Of a stretch of DNA of 64,000 nt, positions 36,747 through 46,828 are shown piece by piece. A program made the translations under genes and the position numbers. Below the pieces are notes generated by a model. It searched no databases and was not told the DNA's origin. It saw nothing but the letters and a program-made list of their open reading frames with translations. This DNA comes from CAYFPS01 sp964345075 (GTDB lineage Bacteria; CAIWAD01). The stretch is taken from assembly GCA_964345075.1 (NCBI GenBank), contig CAYFPS010000006.1, positions 95,952-159,951 of the forward strand, written 5' to 3'. Position 1 is the stretch's first letter. Each line of letters opens with the position of its first letter.

Positions 36747-37774
36747 GGGGTAGCGTTATCCTGCCTTCCTACAACGATGGACGCCTGCTGGCACGCTGTC
36801 TGTATTCGCTCTGTGATACACGACTGGATGGTGGGCTGGAAATTGTGGTCGCGCTTGATGGCTCCACCGATGGCAGCGCGGAAATGCTGCGCCGCGGCAT
36901 GGGGCATGGCGGTTCCGGCCCGCTGGATGGCTGTGTGGGCAGCGGAGATTGGAAGAACCTGCGAATCACGCTGGTTGAACTGAAGCAGAATGCCGGCAGA
37001 AGCGTGGCACGCAACCGGGCGGTCAAGGCCAGCCGGGGCGAGTGGCTCTTCTTTCTGGACGCGGACTTGCGCGTGGGAACGGACTGGGCGGAAGCCCTTC
37101 TGGCCGGCCTTGAAGATGAAACACATGTGGGCGTTGGCGAGATGATCTATGTGATGCGGCAGGATCGTCAGCTGGATCAGGCGCTCTTTGCCGGTGATAC
37201 AAGCGCAGACGAGGCGCGCCGCCGGGACCTTGCGCCCTACCAGCGCTATCTGGAGACCCGTGGCCCTTACAAGTTTCGCGATCAGGCCGACATGCCCGCC
37301 CGCTACTTCTATACTTGCAATGCCTGTGTTCACCGCAGCCTGTTCGAGCGGGCTGGTGGCTTCGACGAGCGCTACCGGGCCTGGGGCGGCGAGGACATCG
37401 ACATGGGACTCAAGCTGGAGAAGGCCGGTGCTCGCATGCGCTACCAGTCCCGGGCACGCGCCTTGCACGCGCAGGAACGCAGTTTCGCCGCCCATTGCGC
37501 CAATCTGGAAATCATGGGTCGGGACAGCCTGCCGCTATTGGTGAGCGATCACCCTCAAATGCTTGAGGCCCTGCAGCTGGAGCGCTTGCTTAAGAGCGCT
37601 GGTGGTTTCAAGAACCGGCTGCTGGCCTGCCTTGATCGCGACTCCATTCGCAGGCTGCTGCTGAACCTGGAGTCCTTTGGCCTCTTCAGCGAAGGACTTT
37701 ACGACCTTTGTGTCTATCTGCATTATGCCGGTGCTTACCGAAGGACCAGGGAGAACAGCAATGAAACTGATTGA
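36743..37774 (+). CDS. Family 2 glycosyltransferase
   Basis: 343 residues. The GT-A core has SVILPSYNDGRLLARCL, EIVVALDGSTDGSAEM, QNAGRSVARNRAV and FFLDADLRVG. The later part AGGFDERYRAWGGEDIDMGL matches chondroitin-synthase-like GT2 enzymes that carry the second acidic motif. The GTG start overlaps the GT4 stop. The end overlaps folD by 14 bp. Two octamer copies lie in it (36813, 37194). Confidence 0.87.
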   Translation: MRGSVILPSYNDGRLLARCLYSLCDTRLDGGLEIVVALDGSTDGSAEMLRRGMGHGGSGPLDGCVGSGDWKNLRITLVELKQNAGRSVARNRAVKASRGEWLFFLDADLRVGTDWAEALLAGLEDETHVGVGEMIYVMRQDRQLDQALFAGDTSADEARRRDLAPYQRYLETRGPYKFRDQADMPARYFYTCNACVHRSLFERAGGFDERYRAWGGEDIDMGLKLEKAGARMRYQSRARALHAQERSFAAHCANLEIMGRDSLPLLVSDHPQMLEALQLERLLKSAGGFKNRLLACLDRDSIRRLLLNLESFGLFSEGLYDLCVYLHYAGAYRRTRENSNETD

Positions 37775-38651
37775 CGGCAAGGCCATTGCGGCCGAAATTC
37801 GTGAAGAAGTGGCCCGGGATGCCGCCGGACTGCTGGCCGCCCATGGCCGCGCACCCGGACTTGTGGCCATCCTGGTGGGTGAAGATCCGGCATCGGCCGT
37901 CTATGTCAGGAGCAAGCACAAGGCTTGTGCCAAGGCCGGAATCCACAGCGAGGTTCGCCGCCTGCCTGCCGACATCGCGCAGGATGAACTGCTTGCCATC
38001 GTTCGGGAATACAATGTCAATCCGCTTTTCGACGGCATTCTGGTGCAACTGCCCTTGCCCGCACACCTGGATGAACAGCTGGTGATCGAAACGATCGATC
38101 CGGCCAAGGATGTGGACGGCTTTCATCCGGTGAACACCGGCAAGACCTGGATCGGTCTGCCCGAAGCCTTTGCCCCGGCGACTCCGGCAGGCATTCAGGA
38201 GCTGCTTGTTCGCACAGGTGTAACAACTGCTGGAGCACATGTGGTTGTGCTGGGCCGCAGCAACATTGTGGGCAAGCCGATGGCCGGTCTGCTGGTGCAG
38301 AAGGGCGCGGCTGCCGATGCCACAGTAACCGTGTGTCACAGCCGTACGCGTGACCTGCCCGCGCTCTGCCGTCAGGCGGATATTCTGGTGGCGGCTATCG
38401 GTCGCGCGGAATTTGTAACACGGGACATGGTGCGCGAAGGCGCGGTTGTCATTGACGTGGGCATCAATCGCGTGGATGATCCCAATGCCCCCAAGGGCTA
38501 CCGCCTGACGGGGGATGTGGCCTTTGATGAGGTCGCTCCACTTTGCAGTGCCATTACACCCGTGCCCGGTGGCGTTGGCCCCATGACCATCGCCATGCTG
38601 CTGAAAAATACTGTGAAGAGCGCGGCCCTTCGTATGGGTGCAGGCGCGTGA
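37761..38651 (+). CDS. folD: Bifunctional methylene-THF dehydrogenase / methenyl-THF cyclohydrolase
   Basis: 296-residue one-carbon enzyme producing 10-formyl-THF, the donor for purines and fmt. The catalytic Tyr and Lys are in SAVYVRSKHKAC, with LVQLPLPAHLD, KDVDGFHPVN and VLGRSNIVGKPMA for substrate and NADP binding. VGINR and TPVPGGVGPMT complete the set. ATG 37761 matches the family start even though it lies inside the previous gene's end. The stop overlaps ddl by 4 bp. Confidence 0.96.
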   Translation: MKLIDGKAIAAEIREEVARDAAGLLAAHGRAPGLVAILVGEDPASAVYVRSKHKACAKAGIHSEVRRLPADIAQDELLAIVREYNVNPLFDGILVQLPLPAHLDEQLVIETIDPAKDVDGFHPVNTGKTWIGLPEAFAPATPAGIQELLVRTGVTTAGAHVVVLGRSNIVGKPMAGLLVQKGAAADATVTVCHSRTRDLPALCRQADILVAAIGRAEFVTRDMVREGAVVIDVGINRVDDPNAPKGYRLTGDVAFDEVAPLCSAITPVPGGVGPMTIAMLLKNTVKSAALRMGAGA

Positions 38652-39643
38652 GCCGCGTGCTGCTGCTCTTCGGCGGTGAGAGCGCCGAACGAGATGTATC
38701 ACGGGCGACGGCCAGAGCCTGCGCCGGGGCACTTTCACGCCTGGGTCATGAGCTGCTGTTACTTGACCCGCTTCAGCCGGATCATCCTGTATCACGGGAT
38801 GAGCTTTCGGCCAGCGCGGCACCTGGCGATCATTCACCCGGTATTGATCCTTTTCCCCCCGCACAGCTGCAACCGCTGATTGCCACGCTTTCCCGGCTTA
38901 AGCCCGACCTGATCTTCAATTGCCTGCATGGCGGCATGGGTGAAGACGGCCATCTGGCTTCGCTCTGCGAACTGCTTGGAATCCCCCTGAGCAGCAGCCC
39001 CTCGCTGGCGGCCGGACTGGCCATGGATAAACATCGCAGCAAACTGTGGATGCAGCAGATCGGCGTGCCGACGCCAGCCTGGGTCCTGCTTGAAGAAGCG
39101 ATTCTTCCGCCTGCCGAATTCCTGCCGCCCGGCCCCTGGGTCGTCAAACCCAATTCGCTGGGTAGCAGTGTGGGCATTTCCATTGTCAGGGACTCAGCAG
39201 ATCTGCCTGCCGCCATCGAAGCAGCTGCCGCCACTGGCGACAGTGTGCTGGTTGAGCAGTTTATCGCTGGCCGCGAACTTACCGTGGCTTGGATGGAGGG
39301 CCGGGATTTTCCTGTTGTGGAAATCGTCCCCCGTGATGGCTGGTACGACTATTCCCGCAAGTACAGTGGTGGCACGGACTATCACTGTCCGGCAGAAATT
39401 CCAGCCGAGCTTGTCACACAACTGAACCGCATGACCGCGCGCCTGAATGAGAGTATGGGCTGCCGGGGTGTAACACGCAGCGATTTCAGGCTGGATGCCG
39501 ATGGTCGGCCCTGGTGTCTGGAAGTCAACACTACGCCGGGCATGACCGACAAGAGCCTCGTGCCCAAGGCCGCTGCTGCCATGGGCTGGTCCTTTGATGA
39601 GCTGGTAGCTGCCATTCTTTTCACAAGTCATTCGGGCGAATGA
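38648..39643 (+). CDS. ddl: D-alanine--D-alanine ligase
   Basis: 331-residue ATP-grasp ligase making the D-Ala-D-Ala dipeptide for peptidoglycan. Motifs are LLLFGGESAERDVS, HGGMGEDGHLASL, VVKPNSLGSSVGIS and the metal-binding FRLDADGRPWCLEVNTTPGM. GTG start overlapping folD. Two TGTATCAC octamers (38695, 38788), each read as Val-Ser, lie 93 bp apart in the first part of the gene. Confidence 0.95.
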   Translation: MSRVLLLFGGESAERDVSRATARACAGALSRLGHELLLLDPLQPDHPVSRDELSASAAPGDHSPGIDPFPPAQLQPLIATLSRLKPDLIFNCLHGGMGEDGHLASLCELLGIPLSSSPSLAAGLAMDKHRSKLWMQQIGVPTPAWVLLEEAILPPAEFLPPGPWVVKPNSLGSSVGISIVRDSADLPAAIEAAAATGDSVLVEQFIAGRELTVAWMEGRDFPVVEIVPRDGWYDYSRKYSGGTDYHCPAEIPAELVTQLNRMTARLNESMGCRGVTRSDFRLDADGRPWCLEVNTTPGMTDKSLVPKAAAAMGWSFDELVAAILFTSHSGE

Positions 39644-40836
39644 GGCAGAATTCAGCCCTTGACTGGCGACCGTCAAGCTTTCTTGAGGCAAAGCGGCCGC
39701 GCTTTCTGCTGGCCCCCTTCGGCGGCCGGCTACTTGCGGCGCTGGGGCCCGCATCGCGCCTCGAGTTGCCGGCAGGTTCCCAAGATGCCCATGACTGCCT
39801 GAGCCGGGTAGAAGCCCGCTGCCGGGAGAAGGGGCAATGGGCCATTGGCTACATCAGCTATGAAGGGTTCAACCCCGAACTTGGAGCAGATGCGGACTGG
39901 CCGGCCCTGCGCTTTGATTTCTTTTCAGATCCTCATGTCGACCTGATTCAGAATGACATTCCCCTTAATGCGTGGCAGGGCTTTGCCTTTCCAGATTCCA
40001 CCGTGCCCCCGTTTGAGGCCCAGTGGCCAGCCGGCCAGTTTGCCCGCAAGGTGGAGCAGATTCGGCAGCTGATTCGCAAAGGGGATTGCTACCAGATCAA
40101 TCTGGTTCAGCCCTTTCAGACCGTTTTTCCCACAGCCTTTGCCAGCGGGCTTTTCGCCGCACTGCGCCTGCACGACCCCGCGCCCCGCGGCTTTCGGGCA
40201 CTGCTTGAATACGAGGACCGCGCCCTTGTCTCTGACAGTCCGGAGCTTTTCGTTCAGCGGTCGGGAAACAGGCTGCTGACGGCTCCGATCAAGGGAACCC
40301 TCGCCCGCAATGACAAGAATGGGCCTGAAGAGCTGCTGGCAAGCGGCAAGGACCGGGCCGAACTGGCCATGATCGGGGATCTCCTGCGCAACGACCTCAG
40401 TCGATGCTGCAAGCCGGGCAGTGTCAGGACAGGCCCTTTTCCTGAGCTTGTCGAACTGCCCACCCTGTATCACACGCAGCTGCGGGTAGAGGGTGAGATT
40501 CTTCCTGAAAGCGGCCTGGCGGACTGCATGGCCGCGCTCTTTCCCTGTGGCAGCATTTCGGGCTGTCCCAAGCAGCAGGCCATGGGCCGGATTCAGGAGC
40601 TGGAAGGCCGGCCCCGGGGCCCGATGATGGGGGCTGTGGGCTGGATCAGCCCCGCCGGTGACTTCGCTTTTGGTGTGACCATTCGCACGGCTCTCCTGAA
40701 GGATGACCGGCTGGAGCTGCTGGCCGGTGGCGGCATTACCTGGGACAGTCAGCCCGAAGATGAGGAAAAGGAGAGTCTGAGCAAGATTCGCGCCTTTCAG
40801 CGTGCCCTTGAGATTCTGAATAATTTCAAGGCTTAA
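39640..40836 (+). CDS. pabB: Aminodeoxychorismate synthase component I (PabB)
   Basis: 398-residue chorismate-utilising enzyme of p-aminobenzoate/folate synthesis. TAPIKGTLAR places Lys218 in the PIKGT motif that distinguishes PabB from anthranilate synthase. DLLRNDLSRCC, CGSISGCPKQQAM and IRTALL are the usual core segments. Pairing with folD supports a folate role. A pabA/pabC partner is not visible here. It ends near a 12-bp palindrome without a T-tract. Confidence 0.9.
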   Translation: MRQNSALDWRPSSFLEAKRPRFLLAPFGGRLLAALGPASRLELPAGSQDAHDCLSRVEARCREKGQWAIGYISYEGFNPELGADADWPALRFDFFSDPHVDLIQNDIPLNAWQGFAFPDSTVPPFEAQWPAGQFARKVEQIRQLIRKGDCYQINLVQPFQTVFPTAFASGLFAALRLHDPAPRGFRALLEYEDRALVSDSPELFVQRSGNRLLTAPIKGTLARNDKNGPEELLASGKDRAELAMIGDLLRNDLSRCCKPGSVRTGPFPELVELPTLYHTQLRVEGEILPESGLADCMAALFPCGSISGCPKQQAMGRIQELEGRPRGPMMGAVGWISPAGDFAFGVTIRTALLKDDRLELLAGGGITWDSQPEDEEKESLSKIRAFQRALEILNNFKA

Positions 40837-40998
40837 GCCTGCTTTGCAAGTGGAGTGGAAGGCTCGTTCTTCCCCCTTCTTCATGCTACATTAACCCTAT
40901 CGATCGAACTTTCCAGCGATCGCTTGACAGAAGCGCGACGCATGCCGGAAATGCCGGCTTCAGGCGTCCATTCCAGGATCCAGCAAAATCGGAATCCC

Positions 40999-43179
40999 AT
41001 GACGCGAACAGGCCTCAGCCTCAGCCTGTGTCTAATGGTCTTGACGACCGTGCAGGCACTGGACGAATTCAACACTTACACCTCTGTTGGTGAAATCGGT
41101 TTGACGATCACCAACTTTGGCGTAATCGGACACGGCTACAACATCGAGGGTCAGCCTTCCTGCCTTTACAAGCAGTACTCGGAGCTGGACTTCGAGCAGG
41201 TTGAACACTTCAGCTACGGCGGCCTCTGGGTCGGTGGCGTGGTGGACGGCGAAGCCCGCGTGACCACCGGCGTGATGGACGGCACCTTTGCCGGTCGCGG
41301 CTGGGAATGGAACAACATTGGCATTCCCGCCGATGCCGATCCCACGGATCCCGCCTACGCCATTCAGCAGCAGAGCACCTTCACCGACAGCCCCAACTTC
41401 CGCCCCGACGCTGTCAGCCATCAGGACTTCCTGATCAGCTACACGGACACGTCGCTGGTGGTGCCGGAATCCGGTGAACTGATCGAAGACCACTCACCAC
41501 TGGGCCTGCGCGTGGATCTGTCCAGCCATGCCTGGAACTACAGCTACGCCGATGCCTTTGTGATCATGGACATGACCATCACCAACATCAGTGAGGCCTA
41601 CGATCCTGATGGTGAAGGCTGGACGATCGACTCCCTGCATGTGGGCTACTGGATTGACGAAGCCGTCGGCAACTTCAACCTGAACGACTATTACAGTCCC
41701 GGCCGTGGCGGCTGGAGCTGGTATGACAATCTCTCCGGCATGGTTCTGACCGATTCCACTTCAACCGCGCTGGGTGATACCATTCGCATGGCCGTGGGCT
41801 ACGATGTGGACGGCGACAACGGCTATTCGGAGAGCATGCTGGGCTGCCGCTACATCGGCGGTTCCGCGCCCCATGTCAGCGATCCGCGCAGGATTGAGGG
41901 CCGCGCCTACAGCTGGATCTGGAACAGCACCTACAATCAGGACTTTCCCCTCCTGCTGATGCCGACCAATGATGCCGAGCGCTTCAGCCGCATGGCCACC
42001 ACGCTTGAACCCGACGACTTCCCCTATGGTGGCGAAAGCAGCAACAGCTGGATGATGCTTTCCAGCGCCGGCAGCTTTGGCCGTCTGGAACCGGGCGAGA
42101 GTCTCAACGCCGTCTTCACCATTGCCTGCGGTCGTCGTGAATTCGTGGATCCGACAGTACCGGTAGGCCCCGAGCGCCTGCAAAAGGAAGCCAAACACCT
42201 GATCGCCTCCACCAACTGGGCCAAGATTGCCTGGGATGGTGAAGACAAGAACGGTGATGGCGAACTGTCACCTGATGAAGACCTGGACGGTGACGGCATT
42301 CTGGACCGTTACCTGCTGCCCATGCCGCCGCCCGGACCGCGCCTGCACGTGGAAGTGGGCGATCGCGAGATGACGCTCTACTGGAATGACAGTCCCGAGC
42401 GTTTTGTGGATCCGATTCTGGGCGAAACGGATTTCGAAGGCTACCGCGTGTACTCCAATTTGCGCACGCCCGGAGCAGACGCGGCCCGCACGCTTGTCGC
42501 ACAGTTCGATCTGGACGATGAAATCTGGCCCAACACCGGGCTGGAAGACATCAAGGTGCGCAATGTGCTTGGTGTGGATGCGGACTCTGTGGAAATCGAC
42601 GGGCGCTGGTACCAGTACGCCTTCCACATGGAAAACCTGCTCACCGGTCGCCCGCAGGGCAACTGGGTAGCCATTTCCGCCTACGATCGCGGCCTGCCGC
42701 AGAACAACCTGCCCAGCCTTGAATCCGATGTCAAGGAAAACTGGGTCTACGTCTTCCCGGGAAGTCTGCCCGCTGACGATGCCGCCAGCTCGCGCAAAAA
42801 GCCCGGTGTCTATCCGAATCCCTATCGCGGACACGCCTCATGGGATGGCAGCGGCGCCTACGAGCGGCTGCTCTGGTTCACCCACCTGCCCGCGCGCTGC
42901 ACGGTTACCATCTACACGCTGGCCGGGGATCTGGTGGACAGTTTCGAACACGACTCGAATGAGTACACGGGCGAGGATGTCGCCCTGATTCGTGATACAA
43001 GGGAGCAGGTATCGGGATCGAGTATCACCGATACGCCCTTCATCTTCAGTGGCGGTGAACACGCCTGGGATCTTGTCAGTCAGCATGATCAGGCGATTGC
43101 CACCGGGCTTTACATGTTCACCGTCGAAGACCACAGCACCGGACAGGTGGATGTGGGCAAGTTTGCCGTCATCAAGTAA
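40999..43179 (+). CDS. Large secreted protein with C-terminal sorting-like domain
   Basis: 726 residues with a signal peptide (LSLSLCLMVLTTVQA). The central region is Asp/Gly-rich beta structure. A calcium-binding-like run DKNGDGELSPDEDLDGDG lies near residue 420. A fibronectin-like segment (EGYRVYSNLRTPG) follows. The C-terminus, GVYPNPYRGHASWDG, then RCTVTIYTLAGDLV and ATGLYMFTVEDHSTG, is a type IX secretion sorting-type domain. The extracellular role is unknown. ATG 40999 is taken because it starts the signal peptide; the ribosome site is weak. An octamer copy is at 42992. Confidence 0.7.
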   Translation: MTRTGLSLSLCLMVLTTVQALDEFNTYTSVGEIGLTITNFGVIGHGYNIEGQPSCLYKQYSELDFEQVEHFSYGGLWVGGVVDGEARVTTGVMDGTFAGRGWEWNNIGIPADADPTDPAYAIQQQSTFTDSPNFRPDAVSHQDFLISYTDTSLVVPESGELIEDHSPLGLRVDLSSHAWNYSYADAFVIMDMTITNISEAYDPDGEGWTIDSLHVGYWIDEAVGNFNLNDYYSPGRGGWSWYDNLSGMVLTDSTSTALGDTIRMAVGYDVDGDNGYSESMLGCRYIGGSAPHVSDPRRIEGRAYSWIWNSTYNQDFPLLLMPTNDAERFSRMATTLEPDDFPYGGESSNSWMMLSSAGSFGRLEPGESLNAVFTIACGRREFVDPTVPVGPERLQKEAKHLIASTNWAKIAWDGEDKNGDGELSPDEDLDGDGILDRYLLPMPPPGPRLHVEVGDREMTLYWNDSPERFVDPILGETDFEGYRVYSNLRTPGADAARTLVAQFDLDDEIWPNTGLEDIKVRNVLGVDADSVEIDGRWYQYAFHMENLLTGRPQGNWVAISAYDRGLPQNNLPSLESDVKENWVYVFPGSLPADDAASSRKKPGVYPNPYRGHASWDGSGAYERLLWFTHLPARCTVTIYTLAGDLVDSFEHDSNEYTGEDVALIRDTREQVSGSSITDTPFIFSGGEHAWDLVSQHDQAIATGLYMFTVEDHSTGQVDVGKFAVIK

Positions 43180-43204
43180 CGCAAAAGAGCAAAAGGAGGC
43201 TTTC

Positions 43205-45156
43205 ATGCGTGTTGCATTGACTTTCAGTCTGCTGATGGCCACGACCGTCTTCGCACAGACGGAAATGACCATTGCCGAAATGCAGACCCCCGGAACTTTT
43301 GGCGCCGACAGTGCCGGAACGGCCGGACAGCTGGTCACGGTTGAAGGTATCGCCCTTTCTTCCAGCGAGCACTTCTATTCGGGTTCCCACTCGAGCTTCT
43401 ATCTGATCGATGCCGAGGGTGGTGATTACGGTGGCGTGCTGGTGTATCACCCCGATCCCGATGCCTTTGACGTTTACGTGGGTGATCACATGACCGTGAC
43501 CGGTGTTGTCAGTGAGTATTACACCAATTCCAACGGCGTGTACTCCAACATGACCGAAATCGTCCCCGAAAATCCCGATGTGGATGTCAACATCATCAAC
43601 TTCGAGCAGCCGCTGCCGGACCCGGTCTACGTGGACATGTGGTATCTGGATCCCATTCGTCAGGACGACCATGTGGGCGAGATCTACGAAGGCATGCTGG
43701 TTGAGATCGAAGATGCTGTGGTGGTGGACAACAGCGCTCCGCCCACCTGGCGTCAGGTCACGGTGGCAACCAGACGGTGATCCGCACCGCCGCCTACACG
43801 CTGGGCGATTACGGTCGTCCCCCGCTGGGCGCTTCCTTCGAGCTGATTCGTGGTGTCATCTATCAGGTGTACGGCAACTACAATGTGATGCCCCGTGATA
43901 TCGACGACATCATTCTGGCCGTCGGACCTCCCATCATCAGTGGTACGACTGTCGGTCCCTGCGGTGTTACACCCAGCGACATGATCAGCGTGGCCTGCAA
44001 TATTTCCGACAACACGGCCGTTGACGAGGCCTTCGTGCACTTCCGTGTCAATGGCGGTGGCTGGCTGGAGTACAGCCTGAGCCGTGATACGGAGAACCCC
44101 GTGCGCTTCTACGCCGACCTGCCGGCCCAGGCCGAAGGCAGTCTGGTCGAGCTCTACATCCGCGCGCTGGACGATGAGCTGAACGAGAGCATGGAGCCCG
44201 CCGGCGGACCGGATGCCGAAGGCTTCCCGGCAATCTATGTCAGCGGCATTGACCCGACCACCTGTGCGGAAGCCCAGGGCACGACCTACGCAGACGGTTC
44301 CAGCGCCTACCAGTGTCACACGGCCACCCTGACCGGTGTGATCACTTTTGGCGCGAGCGACTTCGGTTTCACCGAGGAAGACACCTACCGCAACTACATC
44401 CTGGCCGATGCTGACGGTCAGTGGAACGCCATGTACATCTACAACAACCAGAGCCAGGAAGTCTGGTTGGGCGACCTCGAGCGTGGTGATGAAATCACCA
44501 TCACCGGTGAGATCACCGAGTACAACGGCCTGACCGAGCTAACCTACATTACCGACTTCACCCTGCTTTCCAGTGGTAACGAAGTGAACAGCACCATGAC
44601 CACCATCGAGGACATCTTCGAGAATCCCGAAGCCTGGGAAAGTGTCATGGCCACCTTCACGGATGTCACCATCACGGAAGACGCCGGTTTCGGCGAGTGG
44701 TTCATTACCGATGGCAGTGGCGAGACCTTCTACCTGGACAACCTGGGTGTGTGGGATCACGTACTCGAGCCGGGCATGGCCGTCACCGAGCTGACCGGTA
44801 TGATCACCTACAACTTTGGCAACTGGAAGATCGCGCCCCGCACCAACGATGACTTCGCTGGTCTGGATGTGGATGAGACGGTGGCCCAGCCCCTGGCCTT
44901 CGAGCTGACGGGTGCCAGCCCCAATCCCTTCAACCCCGCGACCCGCCTTTCCTTTACGCTGGATCGCGCGGCCAATGTCAATCTGGCCGTATACAATCTG
45001 GCCGGTCAGCGTGTGGCCCAGCTGCTGGATGCTCCGCTGGCTGCCGGCGAGCACAATGTGACCTTTGATGGCAGTGCCCTGGCAAGTGGTGTATACATCG
45101 CTCGCGCCGAGGCTGCCGATCAGAGCCGCCAGCTGAAGCTCCTTCTGGTCAAGTAA
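43205..45156 (+). pseudogene. Secreted OB-fold protein with type IX sorting domain, interrupted by a frameshift
   Basis: Two consecutive frames form one protein. The first part (signal peptide MRVALTFSLLMATTVFAQ and an OB-like domain GDHMTVTGVVSEYY) ends prematurely at 43780. The second resumes upstream of 43777 in another frame (GNQTVIRTAAYTLGDYG). Reading three G instead of two near 43765 restores TVGNQTV and gives about 650 residues. A second OB-like domain is EITITGEITEYNG. The C-terminus PNPFNPATRLSFTL to ASGVYIARAEA is a clear type A sorting domain. It may be a sequencing error, so the gene could be intact. AGGAGG lies before the ATG. Confidence 0.75.
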
Positions 45157-45163
45157 GCATTCG

Positions 45164-45198
45164 GGTGGTCCCGCACAGGCGGGGCCACCTGTCTTTTT
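45164..45198 (+). terminator. Intrinsic terminator
   Basis: Stem GGTGGTCCCGC / GCGGGGCCACC (one T-G pair) with loop ACAG, then TGTCTTTTT. It ends the 43205 transcript. Confidence 0.88.
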
Positions 45199-45240
45199 CG
45201 CCCGAAGGCTGGGTGGTTGTATCACGGCCTTCAGGCGAAA
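45196..45240. repeat. Hairpin carrying the octamer in its loop
   Basis: Arms TTTCGCC-C-GAAGGC (45196-45209) and GCCTTC-A-GGCGAAA (45227-45240) pair over 13 bp around a 17-nt loop. The loop holds TGTATCAC at 45218-45225, the only intergenic exact copy found. It lies between a terminator and the lipoprotein gene at 45263, so it could be a leader structure. Confidence 0.55.
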
Positions 45241-45262
45241 GAGACGGCTACAACGAAACGAG

Positions 45263-46828
45263 ATGCCCGTGAATCACACATGTCTGCGTCTGACCGCGCT
45301 GGCTGGACTGGCCCTGCTTGTGGCCTGTGAGCCGCCGGATACGGACGATAGCCTGCTGGAAAACCAGCCGCCCCAGACTCACCTCAGTATTGGCTACTTC
45401 AGGGCCGATTCATCGCAGGTGGACACGCTGGGCCTGAGCAGTTCAAATGTCAGTCTGGCCTGGTGGGGCGAGGACGCCGACGGCTGGATTGAATCCTATC
45501 AGTATCGCTGGCTGAATGAAGACGACACCGTCAGCGAGGATTTCCCCGCCTGGGAAGAAGCCCTGCACATGGAGGTCGTCGGTAGCGACACCTTTTACAG
45601 CGTTGCCGAGAGCGACACCTTCGTCGTGCGCCTGACCGACAGTCTGCAGGTGGTGAAGTTCGAGGTTCGGGCCATCGACAATGTCGGTGCCGTGGACGAT
45701 ACGCCCGCCTCGACAATCTTCCCGGCCTACAACACGGCGCCCAACATTGCCTGGGTTGCCGAAAGCCAGGAACTGCTGCGCGGCGATGTATCACCTACTC
45801 ATCCGCTGCCCGACACCACCTGGACCTTCCCCTGGATTCACTTCCATGTGAACATCTGGGATGTGGACGGAAACGAGACCATCGTAGAAGCTCAGTGGGT
45901 GCTGGATGACACCACTGCCACCTGGAACACGCTCGATCTGGGAACCCGTTCGGTTGCGCTCGACGAGACGACCCTTGAGCCCGGCGCACACCGCATTTTC
46001 GTGCGTGCGCGCGATGTGGCCAATGCCTGGTCGCAGACCCTGAGCTATCCGGCGGACTTCCATGTCAACGAGGAAGGCGATCCCCTCGTCTGGATGGTGC
46101 GTGATCCCGCTGGCGAATTGCTGGTGGTCTTTGATGATGTGGCCGAGTCCACCGAAGGCCCCGTGATCATTCAGCAGGGCTTAAGCGAGTACGGCTTTAG
46201 CTACGAGCAGGATTACAGCTGGTGGGATGTCACCGAATGGCTGCCCTACGACGATCAGGACTTCAGTGCCATTCTGGAAGCCTTTGACAAGGTCTTCTGG
46301 TTCTCCTGGAAGCAGACCCAGATGGAAGCCGCCTGCGACAATCTGGATCTCTTCATCGCCCGTGGCGGCAAGCTGATGATCTCCACCACCGATGTCGGTC
46401 GTTATTCGGAGACCAGCGAAAGCGCCTGGCTCTATGACGGCATTTGCGTGCCGGTGGACAGCCTGACGCATCAGCGCCATCACATTTTCCCGCTGACAGA
46501 GACCTTCGACCAGCCGATTACACCGGCACCTGATTTTGATGATCGCTATCCGGTGATGTACTCGCTGGAGCGTATCACCTTCCAGGGGAACGGTATCACC
46601 GATGCCGACTTTGGATTCGTGCCGGACTCGAGCGCGGTGGAACTTTACTTCGTGCCGGAGGATGCCGGCAATCCCGAGAGCTATCCCCGTGTGACAGTCG
46701 CTGCCCGTCAGCCTGCCGACGGGAATCCGGCCAAGGCCAAGCAGCTCTGGTTCAGCCTGCCGCTGCACAAGATGGACAACCTGCCCGCACTATTTGAAAC
46801 GGTGATTGATGATGAATTCAACTGGTAG
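45263..46828 (+). CDS. Large lipoprotein of unknown function
   Basis: 521-residue predicted lipoprotein. The signal LTALAGLALLVAC puts the lipid-modified Cys near residue 22. Two or more Ig/fibronectin-like beta domains follow, with repeated DGWIESYQYRW and GNETIVEAQWVLDD stretches. The later part (DVGRYSETSESAWLYDG and GGKLMIS) resembles a Rossmann-like or ThuA-like glycan-related segment, but I cannot name it. It overlaps the TonB-dependent receptor gene by 20 bp, so the two are probably expressed together. Confidence 0.65.
   Translation: MPVNHTCLRLTALAGLALLVACEPPDTDDSLLENQPPQTHLSIGYFRADSSQVDTLGLSSSNVSLAWWGEDADGWIESYQYRWLNEDDTVSEDFPAWEEALHMEVVGSDTFYSVAESDTFVVRLTDSLQVVKFEVRAIDNVGAVDDTPASTIFPAYNTAPNIAWVAESQELLRGDVSPTHPLPDTTWTFPWIHFHVNIWDVDGNETIVEAQWVLDDTTATWNTLDLGTRSVALDETTLEPGAHRIFVRARDVANAWSQTLSYPADFHVNEEGDPLVWMVRDPAGELLVVFDDVAESTEGPVIIQQGLSEYGFSYEQDYSWWDVTEWLPYDDQDFSAILEAFDKVFWFSWKQTQMEAACDNLDLFIARGGKLMISTTDVGRYSETSESAWLYDGICVPVDSLTHQRHHIFPLTETFDQPITPAPDFDDRYPVMYSLERITFQGNGITDADFGFVPDSSAVELYFVPEDAGNPESYPRVTVAARQPADGNPAKAKQLWFSLPLHKMDNLPALFETVIDDEFNW

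Noticed and set aside
40829..40840. Palindrome AGGCTTAAGCCT as a terminator of pabB
   Set aside because: The stem is only six base pairs with no loop and there is no T-tract.
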